Shown here: in pieces, positions 8,024 to 16,199 of the stretch
Position numbering within the stretch: position 1 is the first letter of the stretch
Layout: the number at the start of each line of letters is the position of its first letter
NCBI RefSeq assembly: GCF_030580655.1
Contig: NZ_JAUQTB010000004.1
Coordinates: 62,001 to 126,000, forward strand
Direction of reading: 5' to 3'
DNA: 64,000 nt
Source: Paenibacillus lacisoli
Lineage (GTDB): Bacteria > Bacillota > Bacilli > Paenibacillales > Paenibacillaceae
The notes under the pieces: generated by a model
What the model saw: the letters and a program-made list of their open reading frames with translations, nothing else
Told to the model about the DNA's origin: nothing
Database searches by the model: none
Made by a program: the position numbers and the translations under genes

Positions 8024-9406
8024 TTATACGACGGTCTCCTGCTCCCTGCCTGTCACCAATGACTTACGCTGCCATGCCTTGCCCTTCCAGCGGAACCAGA
8101 GGAGAATCCCCCGCAGCCACTCATCTGCGATAAAGGCAGCCCATACCCCGTACAATCCATAACCAAGGTAGATCCCCAGCAGGTAGGTCAAAGGTACGCT
8201 GAATACCCAGGTTACCACAATCGAGATCACCATCGGATACCGGGCATCTCCAGCCGCCTGCAGGGAACGTTCCAGAATAATGTTAAAGTTGCGGCCAGGC
8301 TCCAGAATAAAGCTTAACAGCAGCAGAGATGCACCAAGTGTCACGATGCCGGCATCCCCGGTGAAGAGACGCATCAGCGGCACACGGAACAGGACCATCA
8401 CTACAACAGCCATGATGGTAATAAACTGGCTGCGGATCAGGTTACCCTGCACCTGCCTATAGGCTGTCTCCTGCTGGCCGGCGCCGATCATATGACCTAC
8501 GATAATCTGTCCGCCCCGCCCCAGCGATACTGCCAGAATCATCACGAAGAACATAATGTTCTGGGTGTAAATTTTGGTTGCAAGCATGGATGCACCCAGT
8601 GCCGAGATCAACGCTGTCGTAACGAACTGATTCGCTGAATAAGACAGCGATACTGCGGAGGAGGGCAGACCTACCCGCAGCACTTTCCCCACATGATCAC
8701 GCCGCCATCGGAACATGCTGCTCCAGCGAAGGTGGACGCCGGCCGTACGCCGCAGCAGAATCAGATTAATGAGCAGGCCGATCGTCTGGGCCAAAGCTGT
8801 CGAGATGGCTACGCCCATGACGCCAAGCTTCGGGAAGTCGCCCGGACCATAAATAACCAGATAGTTTCCGGCAATGTTCAATACGTTCATCCCCAGGGAT
8901 ACCAGCATCGTCTGCCTGGTATATCCGTGGGATTGAATCATCGCCGTCACCACAGACAGGAGCGCCTGAATGACCAATGCTCCGCCGGCAATCATCAGAT
9001 ATCCCTGTGCCTGCTGCATAAGGCTGCTCTCCAGGTCGAAGATCCCCAGCAGCGGGCCGCTGAATGCCATCACTAATACGCTGACAAAGACCCCGAACAG
9101 GAAGTTCAGCCCGAGCGAAGAGCCTGCCAGCTGACCTATTTCCTGCTGCCGGCGCGCGCCGAGATACTGGGAGATGACCACTGCTGAGCCCAAGGCGACA
9201 AAGTTAAACAGCAGCACCCCGAAGGAGATAATCTGATTCGCTACACCAACCGCGGCAACCGCTCCGTCCGAAACTTTACTGAGCATGAAGGTATCCGAGG
9301 TTCGCAGCAGCATCTGCAGCGCTGATTCAATGAAGATGGGCCAGGTGATGGCAAAAAGGGACCGGGTCCCCAAGGATGACGCAGCTGGCAAGGGTTTCCG
9401 GTCCAT
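8024..9406 (-). CDS. MATE family efflux transporter
   Basis: A polytopic membrane protein of 460 residues with about twelve hydrophobic segments in two similar halves, typical of MATE (MatE) cation- or drug-coupled exporters. Near the N terminus FAITWPIFIESALQMLLRTSDTFMLS matches the first helices of the NorM/DinF type. Its ATG overlaps the stop of the preceding isomerase gene by one base (TAATG), so translation is coupled. It is the last gene of a six-gene minus-strand cluster, which suggests export of a sugar-like intermediate, although MATE substrates cannot be read from sequence. Confidence 0.88.
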   Translation of the reverse strand: MDRKPLPAASSLGTRSLFAITWPIFIESALQMLLRTSDTFMLSKVSDGAVAAVGVANQIISFGVLLFNFVALGSAVVISQYLGARRQQEIGQLAGSSLGLNFLFGVFVSVLVMAFSGPLLGIFDLESSLMQQAQGYLMIAGGALVIQALLSVVTAMIQSHGYTRQTMLVSLGMNVLNIAGNYLVIYGPGDFPKLGVMGVAISTALAQTIGLLINLILLRRTAGVHLRWSSMFRWRRDHVGKVLRVGLPSSAVSLSYSANQFVTTALISALGASMLATKIYTQNIMFFVMILAVSLGRGGQIIVGHMIGAGQQETAYRQVQGNLIRSQFITIMAVVVMVLFRVPLMRLFTGDAGIVTLGASLLLLSFILEPGRNFNIILERSLQAAGDARYPMVISIVVTWVFSVPLTYLLGIYLGYGLYGVWAAFIADEWLRGILLWFRWKGKAWQRKSLVTGREQETVV

Positions 9407-10230
9407 TATAAGCTGTAGGCCTTTCGCATTTTAGCCAATCCGTATGAGGCTGTCTCAAGCGCGCTTCGATCGCCGTATTCGCTGCGGAACAGCTCCAGGG
9501 ACAGATACCCCTCATAGCCGGACTGGTGCAGCTGGCTGGCAAAAGCATATGAAGGCAGCAGCCCGTCCCCGGGAAAGACCCGGTCGGAATCACGAATATA
9601 CGTCTGTGGCGGAAATGACGGATAATCGTTCACATGTACAATACCGATCCGCTCACCCGCAATCCGTGCCAGGGAAGATATTTCACTGCCTCCGGTATAC
9701 ATGTGGAACGGGTCCAGCAAAATCTTCGGCTCTTCCACTCCGCTGGCCTTCGCCACATACAAGGCATCCATGATATGGTAGAGCTGCTTCGCCCGTCCCC
9801 AGAACTCCAGATACGGCTCGACTCCATGGCTGCGCGCCGCTGCGGCCAGCACGGCGTAGGCCTCTGCCATCTCATCCAGCGGAACGCCCTCCACCTCCCC
9901 ATACGGCGGAGCGGCCGCCGCCTGACACCCGATCGCCGCCAGCATCTCCAGCTCTTGTTTCGCCTGTTCCAGCCCCTGCCGGCGTGCCTCGGGATCACGG
10001 TCTGCCCATGCCCAGAAGGCAATCGCGTTCACAACTTCGATTCCGGTATCCGTAATATACTGCTTCAATCCGGATAGACTGCCGCCTTCTGACACATAAC
10101 TTTCAATGTCCTTCACCCACAGCTCAATGCCCTCATATCCGGCCTTGGCTGCAGTATGGATCTGTTCCTTGACGCCAAGGCCGAATGGAATCAGTGTAGA
10201 TGTATTTAAAGCTGGTTTAAAAGGAAACAT
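9406..10230 (-). CDS. Sugar phosphate isomerase/epimerase (TIM barrel)
   Basis: A protein of 274 residues of the xylose-isomerase-like TIM barrel family (AP endonuclease 2 fold, as IolE/IolI). Metal-binding positions are visible as Glu in GYEGIELW, Glu in PYLEFWG, Asp/His in LLDPFHMY and the His/Asp pair in IVHVNDY, so it is probably an active metal-dependent isomerase or epimerase. AGAAGG precedes the ATG by eight bases. It lies between a Gfo/Idh dehydrogenase and the MATE exporter, so it likely works on the product of the dehydrogenases. The substrate is not known. Confidence 0.82.
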   Translation of the reverse strand: MFPFKPALNTSTLIPFGLGVKEQIHTAAKAGYEGIELWVKDIESYVSEGGSLSGLKQYITDTGIEVVNAIAFWAWADRDPEARRQGLEQAKQELEMLAAIGCQAAAAPPYGEVEGVPLDEMAEAYAVLAAAARSHGVEPYLEFWGRAKQLYHIMDALYVAKASGVEEPKILLDPFHMYTGGSEISSLARIAGERIGIVHVNDYPSFPPQTYIRDSDRVFPGDGLLPSYAFASQLHQSGYEGYLSLELFRSEYGDRSALETASYGLAKMRKAYSL

Positions 10231-10292
10231 CGTATCGCCTTCTTTTCCTGTTACTTTTCTTGAACCCCGGCAGTGTATTCAGCCCGCTGCCG

Positions 10293-11348
10293 TCAGGGTG
10301 TGAATGCTACTCGTCTCTGCTCACGATGGCTCAGCAGGCCCAGCTCAATGACCCGGATCGCCATTCTTGCCTGCTCCGGCTGCACGGCCAGTTCCGCTGC
10401 TCCTGTGATAGCATCGTAGACGTTCTGATAGAACGACGCGTAGGACCCCGGCAGGGTCCGCACCCTGCTCCTCAGATCCAGCCCGCCGCTGCGCGTATGC
10501 AGGATGCCCCACTGCTCTTCCGGCTCTTCGCCCCAGCCCGGCTGCCCCGGCAGCAGGCCGCTGCGCAGCTGGTTCTCCTGAGGGTCTTCCCCGTATTTAA
10601 CAAAGGCTCCCTCTGCGCCGTAAAGGCGATACCGGGAAGCCGGTTCCAGGGCAACCAGTGAGGACTTCAGGCTTACTTTGAAGTTATCCTCATATCCCAG
10701 CGATACGTCAAAATAATCAAAAGCCCGCGTATGCTCCCGTTCTGTCCGCAGTTCAGCCTGAACTGTCAGCGGCAGTCCAAACAGGGTAAGCGCCTGGTCG
10801 ATCAGATGGACGCCAAGGTCGTAAAAGGTTCCGGAGCCTTCCTCGCCCGCATCCCGCCAGCGTTCCGGATTGGCCTGCGGGCTGAACCGGTCCCAGCGCA
10901 GTTCGGCTTCCGTCATACGGCCTACTTTCTGCTGCGCTACAATCTCCTGAAGTGTAAGGAAGTCGCCGTCCCAGCGGCGGTTATGGAACACGCTCAGCAC
11001 TTTCTCCTGGCGGCGGGCCAGCTCAATCAGCTCATCCGCCTCTGCTGTCGTGGCTGTGAATGGCTTCTCGACCACCACATGCTTGCCGGCCAGCAGTGCC
11101 TGCCTGGCAATCTCGTAATGATTGGTGCTTGGTGTGGTGACAATCACCAGACGGATCTCTTCATCAGCAAGCAGCGCTGTCAGGTCCTTCACTGCCTGCA
11201 CGCCGGGATCATCCTGTTCACAGGAGCTGCCGCTGCGCTGTACAACTTTCCGGAGCGCAAGTCCCGGCACAGTGCGGATGACAGGCGCATGAAATGTACG
11301 GGCTGCAAACCCGTAACCTACAAGGCCTGCTTGTATCTGTTCTCTCAC
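10293..11348 (-). CDS. Gfo/Idh/MocA family oxidoreductase
   Basis: A NAD(P)-dependent sugar or polyol dehydrogenase of about 351 residues. The N-terminal Rossmann fold starts GLVGYGFAARTFH, followed by TTPSTNH and the hallmark VVEKPFT, whose Lys is catalytic. The C-terminal half holds the substrate domain, with GTFYDLGVHLIDQAL. I prefer the GTG at 11348 because GAGGAGG lies six bases upstream. The ATG at 11354 touches that binding site, and an ATG at 11378 falls inside the AraC gene end without a site. It is the fourth gene of the minus-strand cluster and probably co-regulated by the AraC protein just upstream. Confidence 0.85.
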   Translation of the reverse strand: MREQIQAGLVGYGFAARTFHAPVIRTVPGLALRKVVQRSGSSCEQDDPGVQAVKDLTALLADEEIRLVIVTTPSTNHYEIARQALLAGKHVVVEKPFTATTAEADELIELARRQEKVLSVFHNRRWDGDFLTLQEIVAQQKVGRMTEAELRWDRFSPQANPERWRDAGEEGSGTFYDLGVHLIDQALTLFGLPLTVQAELRTEREHTRAFDYFDVSLGYEDNFKVSLKSSLVALEPASRYRLYGAEGAFVKYGEDPQENQLRSGLLPGQPGWGEEPEEQWGILHTRSGGLDLRSRVRTLPGSYASFYQNVYDAITGAAELAVQPEQARMAIRVIELGLLSHREQRRVAFTP

Positions 11349-11367
11349 AGTCATCCTCCTCTGTATG

Positions 11368-12297
11368 TTATTGGACATGGACGTTGAACAAAATCCGGTT
11401 CGCCGGATACAAAGTCTCCGTCTCCTTCACAGGTACCAGATTACGATATACCGGATTGTTGTATCTGCGGCGATATTCAGTCGCTGTCATCCCTTTGACC
11501 GTCTTGAACAGCCGGCTGAAATAGTTCTCATCCGCGAAACCGACATGGTAGGCCACTTCCTTGATGCTCCACTCTTCGTAGAGCAGCAGCTGGCAAGCCC
11601 GCTCGATCCGCCGTTGAATGATAGTCTCCCGCGGTGTTCGACCCAAGTACTGCATAAAGGAGCGGGAAAAATGCTCGTGGGACCAGCCGCTGCGGTTCGC
11701 CAGCATTTCCACGGCAATCGGTTCTTCTATATGCTCATCAATATAATCCAGGGCTTTTACGATCTGGGACGGCAAACGTTTGATCTGTGCCCGTACCGGA
11801 TCGTCGTACAGCTGTCCGTTCAGCTCTGTCAGCAGGGTCAGCAGCATGGCGCTCCCCCGCTCCTGCAGCCGGGTCGGGTATGCATAGGAAATATAGAGAA
11901 TCTGTTTCATCATGCCGACCAGCAGCTGGTCGTCAACCGGGATTACGCTCGCTTCCCCGGGACGAAGCATCGGCAGCAGTTCCAGTGCCTGATGCGTGTC
12001 CGGCAGACCAAAATGAATGAACAAATGCCGTGCCGGCTGCTGTATATCATATTCATAGGTATGTGATTCACCCGGTCGGGTAAGGACAAAGCTCGGTTCA
12101 TCCAGCGTATAGGCCTGATCCCCGATCCGGTAGATGCTCCTCGAAGCGTCAGGAAAATATAACAGCTCGTAATCCGGAATGGTGCGGGGACCGAGACCGG
12201 ACCCCGCCTTTTTGGCGATATCGCCGACAATATGGATCAAGGGCAGCTGAACAGGGGCAGATGCTGTGCCCTTGACCGTATGATGAATGGTGCACAT
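11368..12297 (-). CDS. AraC family transcriptional regulator
   Basis: A regulator of 309 residues. The N-terminal 150 residues form a cupin-type sugar-sensing domain (FVLTRPGESHTYEY, LFIHFGLP). The C-terminal 100 residues carry two helix-turn-helix motifs, with EEWSIKEVAYHVGFADENYF and the family signature FSRLFKTVKGMTATEYRRRY. It sits inside the dehydrogenase/isomerase cluster and is its obvious candidate regulator, probably an activator that senses the catabolised sugar. AAGGAGGGGG precedes the ATG by about seven bases, one of the strongest sites in the region. Confidence 0.9.
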   Translation of the reverse strand: MCTIHHTVKGTASAPVQLPLIHIVGDIAKKAGSGLGPRTIPDYELLYFPDASRSIYRIGDQAYTLDEPSFVLTRPGESHTYEYDIQQPARHLFIHFGLPDTHQALELLPMLRPGEASVIPVDDQLLVGMMKQILYISYAYPTRLQERGSAMLLTLLTELNGQLYDDPVRAQIKRLPSQIVKALDYIDEHIEEPIAVEMLANRSGWSHEHFSRSFMQYLGRTPRETIIQRRIERACQLLLYEEWSIKEVAYHVGFADENYFSRLFKTVKGMTATEYRRRYNNPVYRNLVPVKETETLYPANRILFNVHVQ

Positions 12298-12340
12298 AGA
12301 ACCCCCTCCTTCTTAACAATCAGATCTGTGATTCAACGAG

Positions 12341-13099
12341 TTATGATTCAACCAGATCCATCGCTTTCAGATTGCGATAGCTGATGGCCAGACTCTCCAG
12401 CGGGTCTCTCCTGGACTGGTCCTGCTCCACGACAAGCCATTGGGTACCTACCTGTTCGGCCGCTTGAGAAATGGCCCGGAAGTCCAGGATACCTTCGCCG
12501 ATCTCGGCAAAGAAGGCCTCCTCCCCTTCCTCTGCATCTTTGATGTGCAGCAGGGGACAGCGGTTTTGAAGTTTACCCAGATACGTGACCGGGTCAACGC
12601 CGCCCTTATAGGCCCAATAGGTATCCAGCTCCAGCTTCACAAGCTCGGGATCCGTCTCGCGCAGCAGAATATCAAGCACAGCTTCCCCCTCGAACTGCTG
12701 GAATTCCCAGTCATGGTTATGGTACAGGAACTGTACATTCCGGCTGCGGAACTGCCCGCCGATTTCGTTTAGCTTGGCTGCCTTGGCGATGACGTCCTCT
12801 TTGGAGTCAAAACGCAGGGATATGGCTGCAAAACGGCCCCCGTCTACCTTATCCAGATAATCTGCAATGACATTCGGATCGAAGTCAAAACTGTCAAAAC
12901 CGGTATGGGTTCCGACAACCTGCAGGCCGAGCCGGTCCAGCAGCGCTTTTTGTTCCTTGATCGTCATGCCTTCCGGCGGACGGCCCAGTTCAATACCGCG
13001 GTAACCAATTTCTGCGATTTTCTCCAGGGTACCTGTATAATCTTGAGCCAGCTGCTCCCTAACGGTGTACGGCTGCACTGCTACCGGGAATTTTCTCAT
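12341..13099 (-). CDS. Sugar phosphate isomerase/epimerase (TIM barrel)
   Basis: A 252-residue TIM-barrel protein of the xylose-isomerase-like family, only distantly like the second isomerase of the cluster. Recognisable elements are GYRGIELGRP, QFLYHNHDWEFQ with metal-binding His/Glu, VKLELDTYWAYKGG and LLHIKDAEEG. It probably isomerises or epimerises a keto-sugar made by the neighbouring dehydrogenase. The ATG at 13099 has TGGAG nine bases upstream; an ATG five codons earlier has no site. It follows the dehydrogenase gene at 13144 after 44 bases. Confidence 0.82.
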   Translation of the reverse strand: MRKFPVAVQPYTVREQLAQDYTGTLEKIAEIGYRGIELGRPPEGMTIKEQKALLDRLGLQVVGTHTGFDSFDFDPNVIADYLDKVDGGRFAAISLRFDSKEDVIAKAAKLNEIGGQFRSRNVQFLYHNHDWEFQQFEGEAVLDILLRETDPELVKLELDTYWAYKGGVDPVTYLGKLQNRCPLLHIKDAEEGEEAFFAEIGEGILDFRAISQAAEQVGTQWLVVEQDQSRRDPLESLAISYRNLKAMDLVES

Positions 13100-13143
13100 T
13101 GTGACACGCTCCATTCCATGTTTGATTTCAGTGTGCTCTATGA

Positions 13144-14253
13144 TTAATCCAGCAAATAATGCTTAAGTCCCAGCGGCAGCGGAGCTGGACGCTCAATGGC
13201 AGGCTGCAGCTCGATATGACGTCCGGCCTGCGATGCCTCGAAAATACTCAGCGAGATATCCAGTACATGACGTGCCAGCTGCCCGCTTGCCCGGTTGGGT
13301 CTGTGATTCAGGATCGCATAAGCCATGTCCGCCACCCCCATACCCCGTCCCTCCTCAGCGTACGGATGGGTATGCGGAACCTCCTTGGTCTGGCCGTTCG
13401 GGAATTGAATGGATACCGTTCCGCCGAAGAAGTTCGGATCCGGCACATACAGGATTCCTTCGGTTCCATAGATCTCCATGCGCGGAGAATACCCAAAGGC
13501 TTCCTTCGCTGCCTGCAGGCTGCCTACAGCACCGTTGGCAAAATCCAATACAGCGGTCACATTGGTTGGGGCCTCAATCGGTACGGTCTCGCCATAAGCC
13601 GGCGACTTGGGATTATTAATGGTAATTTCACGGTGCAGCTGCTGGGCCGAACCGGTTACCCGGCGAACCGGCCCTAGCAGGGCTACCAGTGCCGTCAGAT
13701 AATAAGGTCCCATATCCATAATGGGATCTCCGCCAAGTTTCAGAAAGTTGCGGAAATTTGGATGCATGCCGTTCGAGGCATTCCCCATGATAATGGTAGC
13801 GCTTGCACCATAAGGGGTGCCAATCCAGCCGTCATCGATTAACTTGAGGCAGGTCTGGATGCCTGCTCCAAGGAACGTGTCCGGTGCACAGCCGACCAGA
13901 AGGCCTTTGGATTCTGCCAGTGCCAGCACCTCATCCGCATCCTCGCGGTTCAGGGCGAAAGGCTTTTCTGTATATACATGCTTCCCCGACTCCAGCGCTC
14001 TCTTGTTCAGCATGGCGTGGACCGCCGGTGCGGTCAGGTTCAAGACAATTTCAATCTCAGGGTCGTTCAGCAGTTCTTCCACCGTGTATACATTCGGTAC
14101 CTGAAACTCCTCTGCCCGCTGACGGGCGAGCTCCGGCACCAAATCTGCAACAGCTTTAACTTCGATAATGTGATCCAGCATGCCGGTAAGGTTTTTAAGA
14201 TAGATATGACTAATCACTCCGGTGCCAATGACACCAACCTTGATTCTGCGCAC
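13144..14253 (-). CDS. Gfo/Idh/MocA family oxidoreductase
   Basis: The first gene of the six-gene cluster, 369 residues. The Rossmann motif is GVIGTGVIS, followed by LNLTAPAVH and the catalytic VYTEKPFAL (Glu-Lys-Pro). The C-terminal half has PIMDMGPYYLTALVALLGP, as in inositol/glucose-fructose type dehydrogenases. I chose GTG 14253 because AAGGA lies seven bases upstream and the product begins VRRIKVGVIG; the frame is open for 46 more codons with no binding site. It likely oxidises the same sugar or polyol that the isomerases process. Confidence 0.85.
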   Translation of the reverse strand: MRRIKVGVIGTGVISHIYLKNLTGMLDHIIEVKAVADLVPELARQRAEEFQVPNVYTVEELLNDPEIEIVLNLTAPAVHAMLNKRALESGKHVYTEKPFALNREDADEVLALAESKGLLVGCAPDTFLGAGIQTCLKLIDDGWIGTPYGASATIIMGNASNGMHPNFRNFLKLGGDPIMDMGPYYLTALVALLGPVRRVTGSAQQLHREITINNPKSPAYGETVPIEAPTNVTAVLDFANGAVGSLQAAKEAFGYSPRMEIYGTEGILYVPDPNFFGGTVSIQFPNGQTKEVPHTHPYAEEGRGMGVADMAYAILNHRPNRASGQLARHVLDISLSIFEASQAGRHIELQPAIERPAPLPLGLKHYLLD

Positions 14254-14438
14254 GATCTCATCCTTCTTTCGAGTTGAATTTGGGCGTGAACCCATTATCA
14301 CCGATTGCCGGGCACAACTCAATGGACTATAGATGACTAAAACTGGACTTATTTGATATTTTGATGAAGTGTCCCTTTTGCCCGTTCCCAATTGTTATAT
14401 AGATATGAAAATACAGCAAAACGAAAGGAGGAAGATCT

Positions 14439-15026
14439 ATGGATGAAGAGATTGAAGCCTGCATCACCCGTGTTCAGAACGGCGAGACCGACCAGTACAC
14501 ATTTATTGTCCAGCGTTTCCAGCATCCAATATTCCTCTATTGCTGGCGTCTTATGGGTAACAGGCAGGATGCCGAAGATGCGGTCCAGGACATTTTGGTC
14601 AAGGCCTTCGAGAATATATACAGGTACAGACCTGATGTCCGTTTTGCTTCATGGCTGTATAAGCTGGCCTACCATCACTGTCTTAATCTGCTGCGCCGCC
14701 GTAACTTCCAGCGAAAGCTGAAACTTGTTTTATTTGATCAAGAGACAATTGTGCACAACCCTGATTATGACATCGAGAAAAGTCTATTCAGTGAGCCGCT
14801 GAGCCTGGCGCTGCAGAAGCTGACGATCGAGGAACGCAATCTTCTTGTACTGAGAGTGTTTGAGGAGAAGCCTTTCGGGGATATCGGTATCATTATGGGC
14901 AAAAGCACGGAGGCGGTAAAGAAAAAGTACAGCCGGACCCGGGCCAAGCTTATGAAGCAGCTCCATACCATTGAGGAGGTACAACAATGTCTGAGCTACG
15001 AAACTTTGAGCAGGACCAAAGCCTGA
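14439..15026 (+). CDS. ECF-type RNA polymerase sigma factor
   Basis: A sigma-70 family factor of the extracytoplasmic-function group, 195 residues. Region 2 is visible in HPIFLYCWRLMGNRQDAEDAVQDI and region 4 in LTIEERNLLVLRVFEEKPFGDI, followed by a DNA-binding helix. AAAGGAGG lies before ATG 14439. It overlaps the next gene, a membrane protein that is probably its anti-sigma factor, by 40 bases. The region upstream of 14439 has no clear ECF promoter that I can identify, so autoregulation is unproven. The target regulon is unknown; the SLH protein downstream is a candidate. Confidence 0.88.
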   Translation: MDEEIEACITRVQNGETDQYTFIVQRFQHPIFLYCWRLMGNRQDAEDAVQDILVKAFENIYRYRPDVRFASWLYKLAYHHCLNLLRRRNFQRKLKLVLFDQETIVHNPDYDIEKSLFSEPLSLALQKLTIEERNLLVLRVFEEKPFGDIGIIMGKSTEAVKKKYSRTRAKLMKQLHTIEEVQQCLSYETLSRTKA

Positions 15027-16018
15027 AATTCATGAGTCAACTGAACGAACAGTCTGCCACGGTGCAGGCCCTGGACGTGACTGATGCCGTGATGAGCAGG
15101 GTTCATGCTATTGAGCAGCGCATTCCTGAGCGGAAACGTATGCTCCTGCGGCCTCGCTTTGCCGTACCGGCTGCAGCTTCTTTCCTTGTCCTTGGGGTGT
15201 CCTTATCCGGTTATGCTGCTTCCCAGTTCATTGAATTTCGCAATAGTCAGGCAGAGATGATTCTGAACACAAATCAAGCTCCGCCAGCCACCAAGTTCGG
15301 TCAGCGCTATACAGACTTGTTCCAGATGTACAGCAAGCAGGTGAATGCACAGCTTCAACCCGGTGATTATGCCGCCTATTATGTAAAAGACGATATAATC
15401 GCCAAGGCCGATCAGGCTAATCCGGTCAAATTTGAATATAAAATAAAAGAGTTTCCGAGCTTCAGCAGCCTTCAGGATGAAATTCAGCGAACTCAAGCGC
15501 CTGTGCTGAATTACCCTTCCCAGCTCCCTGCAGGCTACCGGTATGAATATGGCTATGTCCACCCTGAAGATCTGTACCCGCAGCGTTCCAAGAATGCCGA
15601 ATATCGAATGCTAACGGAAGAGCTTGTTGGCCAGTCCAAAGCTTCAGCCTCAGACGACAAGCTGTTCTTAAAAAAAATGAGTTGGAGCAAGGCAGACGCG
15701 ACCTCCATGCGCTTCTCAAAAGGGAAAGATGATTATGTCGTCGTTATGGCGCATTCCATACCGGCTGATTCCGGGCTAACAACCGTAATCCAGGGTCCGT
15801 ACGATACAGCAGAAAAGCTGTCCATCCGAGGCACCGAAGCGTATTATATCGCCTCAACCGAAGACAAATTGGGTTCGGCCATCGCTTACAGCCGTAACCG
15901 GCTTGGCTGGAAAGATGAAAAGCGTGGGCTGCTGATCGAAATCTATGACAGTCCCTCCAGCCAGCTGACCAGACAGGACCTTGTCCAGATGGCAGCCAGT
16001 ATGCTCTCGGCCCCCTGA
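14987..16018 (+). CDS. Membrane anti-sigma factor, DUF4367-like C-terminal domain
   Basis: A protein of 343 residues with one membrane span at about 57-75 (VPAAASFLVLGVSLSGYAA). The cytoplasmic N-terminal part would hold the sigma factor. The outer part of about 260 residues resembles DUF4367 domains of Bacillales anti-sigma proteins (PSQLPAGYRYEYGYVHPEDL, LTRQDLVQMAASML). GAGGAGGT lies upstream of ATG 14987, inside the end of the sigma gene, so translation is coupled. The N terminus lacks a clear zinc-type anti-sigma motif, so the role rests on context and topology. Confidence 0.72.
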   Translation: MSELRNFEQDQSLKFMSQLNEQSATVQALDVTDAVMSRVHAIEQRIPERKRMLLRPRFAVPAAASFLVLGVSLSGYAASQFIEFRNSQAEMILNTNQAPPATKFGQRYTDLFQMYSKQVNAQLQPGDYAAYYVKDDIIAKADQANPVKFEYKIKEFPSFSSLQDEIQRTQAPVLNYPSQLPAGYRYEYGYVHPEDLYPQRSKNAEYRMLTEELVGQSKASASDDKLFLKKMSWSKADATSMRFSKGKDDYVVVMAHSIPADSGLTTVIQGPYDTAEKLSIRGTEAYYIASTEDKLGSAIAYSRNRLGWKDEKRGLLIEIYDSPSSQLTRQDLVQMAASMLSAP

Positions 16019-16199
16019 CAAGAGCGGCAGTTTCGCTAAATCTAGAACCTTCCGGCCAACGGATCACACGGTGATCATGAATTCATTTCGTAGCTACGTA
16101 TTTAAAATTCTTTATTTTTCACTATACCTTTCCACCAGGCTCGAAGATATAATGTTATCAAAATGATGACTATCATCCCCTAACAGAAAGGTTGTTACC

